Assembly (NCBI GenBank): GCA_963575645.1
Contig: OY754466.1
Location: forward strand, 12,936,001 to 13,000,000
Source of the DNA: Xanthostigma xanthostigma
Taxonomy: Eukaryota > Arthropoda > Insecta > Raphidioptera > Raphidiidae
DNA: 64,000 nucleotides
Direction of reading: 5' to 3'
Position 1 is the stretch's first letter. Every line of letters starts with the position of its first letter. This document shows, one piece after another, positions 62,178 through 64,000 of this stretch. The notes beneath the pieces were generated by a model. The model was not told the DNA's origin, searched no databases, and saw only the letters and a list, made by a program, of their open reading frames with translations. A program made the position numbers and the translations under genes.

Positions 62178-63130
62178 CAGTGTAACCTCTTTATAACGAA
62201 TCTCAAGGGACCGAGCATTTTTTTTTCGCTATAAAGAGTTTTCGTTATATGGAGAGAAGAAAAAAAAATAACCAAATTTCACTTAACCACTTAATGCTCG
62301 GGTTTTTTTATCAAAAATTGAAATAAAAACTGCAGGTTATTTTATTTTTTATTTATACAGTTTACATGATTTAAAAACTGTGTAGCTCAAAAAAAGTTCG
62401 AAATAAAACACAAAAGTGATAAAAATGTAGAAACAAAACATAGTAAAAAATCGAAATAAATGAATAAAAATAGATATAAATCACTATAAGTTCGTAAAAA
62501 ATGCATTTTTTTTTTATTAATTTTGGAAATATAATACTTACAAAATATTTTATAATGTTTTTCAATAAGGTAAAACAGAGGAAACGATATGCGTAGTGCC
62601 TCTAGCCCGTCAAGTAGCAACTGGCGAGCACCGTTCGTTTGTTTATCGCATAAAACTCTAACAAGTCGAAACTGGCGAGCACTGCTCGGGTTGTCGCGAT
62701 GCGATACACGCGCCGCGCGCGAGCAGTGTTCGTTCTAAAGCATTAAGTGGTTAATTAATTTATTCCAAACACATATAATCTGTTAATTTTGCCTGACGTT
62801 TTTTTCTATGCTAATATTTGTTTTGTATTTTATTAAGTATCTTATGTATGTCTAGGGATGTGGTGGAATTATCTTCATTAAACAATAAAGTTTGGCGGCA
62901 TTGAGTACTTGTTGAATAGTTGGTGATGGTTCAGAATCGTCCTCTTTACGTCTGTAAATATTTGCTGACGCCTAAATATGAGCATATTTCTTCGTAATAA
63001 AGAATGGCTGTTGCGCTATAAAGAGGGTATTAATGTATGGGTTTTAAGGTAAACCAACCAAATTGTAAAGATTTCTACGTTATACGGAGTTTTTCGTTAT
63101 AACGAAGCACGTTATAAAGGGGTTACACTG
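62178..63130 (-). mobile_element. Pogo/Tigger-like element, inverted copy with an insertion
   Basis: CAGTGTAACCTCTTTATAAC and GTTATAAAGGGGTTACACTG ends, with TA on both flanks. The minus strand carries EDDSEPSPTIQQVLNAAKL, the same transposase-tail remnant as at 25669-26149. A 464-bp element interrupts it at 62287-62750. Confidence 0.9.
62287..62750. mobile_element. TTAA MITE nested in the pogo-like element
   Basis: The ends CCACTTAATGC and GCATTAAGTGG are perfect 11-bp inverted repeats flanked by TTAA (62283-62286 and 62751-62754). The copy at 25669-26149 shows the empty site. The right third is CG-rich, with repeated CTGGCGAGCAC and GCTCGGGTTGTCGCG words. TTAA and CC ends suit piggyBac-type mobilisation. 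Overlapping 64- and 77-codon ORFs are by-products of A/T-rich sequence. Confidence 0.9.
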
Positions 63131-63133
63131 TAT

Positions 63134-63346
63134 AAGGCCTAGTTTATATGAGAGGCGTTCAACGCGCGTTAGCCCAACGCGCGTTTACAGTTTCTATACA
63201 ATTGTATATAACTGTTTACATGATAACGCGCGTTGGTGGCGCGTTGAACGCGCGTTATCATGTAAACAGTTATATACAATTGTATAGAAGTTGTAAACGC
63301 GCGTTGGGCCAACGCGCGTTGAACGCCTCTCATATAAACTAGGCCT
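63134..63346. mobile_element. CG-rich near-perfect palindrome, 213 bp
   Basis: AAGGCCTAGTTTATATGAGA on the left is mirrored by TCTCATATAAACTAGGCCTT on the right, with arms of about 98 bp. The decamer AACGCGCGTT occurs six times. The centre is GTTGGTGGCGCGTTGAACG. It begins three bases after the pogo-like element ends. A hairpin MITE is the likely nature. The 64-codon ORF across it is a by-product. Confidence 0.9.
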
Positions 63347-63764
63347 TAAGATCAACGATTATTCCCGGCTCTAGTTTAAACAAAGGCCTACTGTTGTATA
63401 ATCTGTTTAGGGGATCATCAAAACTTCACAGGAACGTCTATCTCATAAGCCACTCCTGGTTCTATATAACATACACACATACATACTTATAACTGACGTC
63501 ATTCGCCATCACCTTGAGCGTTCATGGAATTGCATCACAGGAAAATATGTTCACCAGAGCGGAAAAATGAAAACACGTTATACAACAGGTTTAGCTTTCC
63601 AGCCAGTCGTTATATTGTGGCAAATTTGTTGCTAACATATCTTTGAATGTGTAATGCGACGCCCCGTCATGTCATATCCTCGTTGACGACAATCAATCAA
63701 TATCGTCAATGCCTACTGATATAATATAAAACTCTTTGTGTGTATGCGTGTTTGAACGGATTTA
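63347..63764. other. No gene recognised
   Basis: Mixed sequence with a CATACACACATACATAC tract near 63470. Nothing assignable. Confidence 0.45.
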
Positions 63765-63920
63765 ACGAAAAAATTCCAGCCAATTGGGCGACGGGACCAT
63801 GAAAAATATTGACATTTGACATATTATAATAAAGAAAAGAAAATTTCTGTTAACGCGTGGGGTTGCGGTGTAATAGGTATTATATTTGCTTATTATAATA
63901 AGAAAAAATCGCAGGTATAA
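63765..63920 (+). repeat. Fragment of the segment between array modules Y and X
   Basis: AAAAATTCCAGCCAATTGGG, CGACGGGACCATGAAAA and AAATTTCTGTTAACGCGTGG match 30125-30240. It is followed by AATAAGAAAAAATCGCAGG, the first arm of the small hairpin seen in module Y. Confidence 0.65.
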
Positions 63921-64000
63921 GGACATAAATACATTAGGCATCGAGAACTGCCCCGTGACGGTCAGGCGAATAGGTAATTATTAGTTAAATAATTATATGT

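Noticed and set aside
63148..63342. 64-codon ORF with repeated ALAQRA/ALGQRAL
   Set aside because: Translation of the palindrome's AACGCGCGTT repeats.

Overview
This window looks like gene-poor, AT-rich nuclear DNA of an arthropod, most likely an insect. The evidence is a short Helitron-type element beginning TCTATACTAATATATAAAGC with a CTAG end, many TIR elements, LINE and Penelope-like remnants, and several dispersed repeats of a style common in insect genomes. I cannot fix the order; Lepidoptera and Hemiptera are both plausible. I found no convincing host gene, rRNA, CRISPR array or bacterial-type operon. Almost everything I can explain is mobile DNA, much of it nested.

Layout. 1-24 kb: foldback elements (2.9, 6.7, 7.6, 13.4, 14.2, 18.0 kb), several TIR/MITE families, an exact-looking 817-bp tandem duplication (4484-6117), a 3 x 74-bp tandem repeat (9.5 kb), a short Helitron (9951-10226), a hAT-type MITE with perfect TIRs and 8-bp target duplication (19684-20149), and pogo-like elements. 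23.3-46.3 kb: the core of the window, a roughly 20-kb array built from one composite repeat. It has an inverted copy on the left and two direct copies on the right. Each copy carries an open reading frame of 242-253 codons that ends in a canonical bZIP domain and contains two in-frame 48-codon repeats; a broken fourth copy lies at 24.7-25.3 kb. Pogo-like elements and small MITEs are nested in the array. 46.4-64 kb: an unrecognised 63-codon ORF related to a segment inside the array, another Helitron-like element carrying a decayed tRNA-like sequence, a Penelope-like remnant, a PIF/Harbinger derivative that keeps part of a transposase, two LINE 3' ends, a TIR element carrying a sequence that folds as a tRNA-like cloverleaf, a pogo element interrupted by a TTAA-type MITE, and a CG-rich near-perfect palindrome.

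The most interesting signal is the repeat-borne bZIP family. The three long copies keep the exact N-x7-R-x9-L-x6-L-x6-M-x6-L spacing, keep the frame through the 144-bp repeats, and share a splice-acceptor-like sequence just upstream of the first ATG, so the ORF is probably the last exon of a gene duplicated with, or encoded by, the repeat. Other points worth checking are the tRNA-like cloverleaf in a MITE, a hammerhead-ribozyme-like motif in a repeat at 11.4 kb, and several dated nesting events where an empty or filled site is visible inside the window.

Limits: all assignments come from reading the sequence by eye. Repeat boundaries are accurate to a few bases where a TIR or target duplication is visible and to tens of bases elsewhere. 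No database comparison was made.
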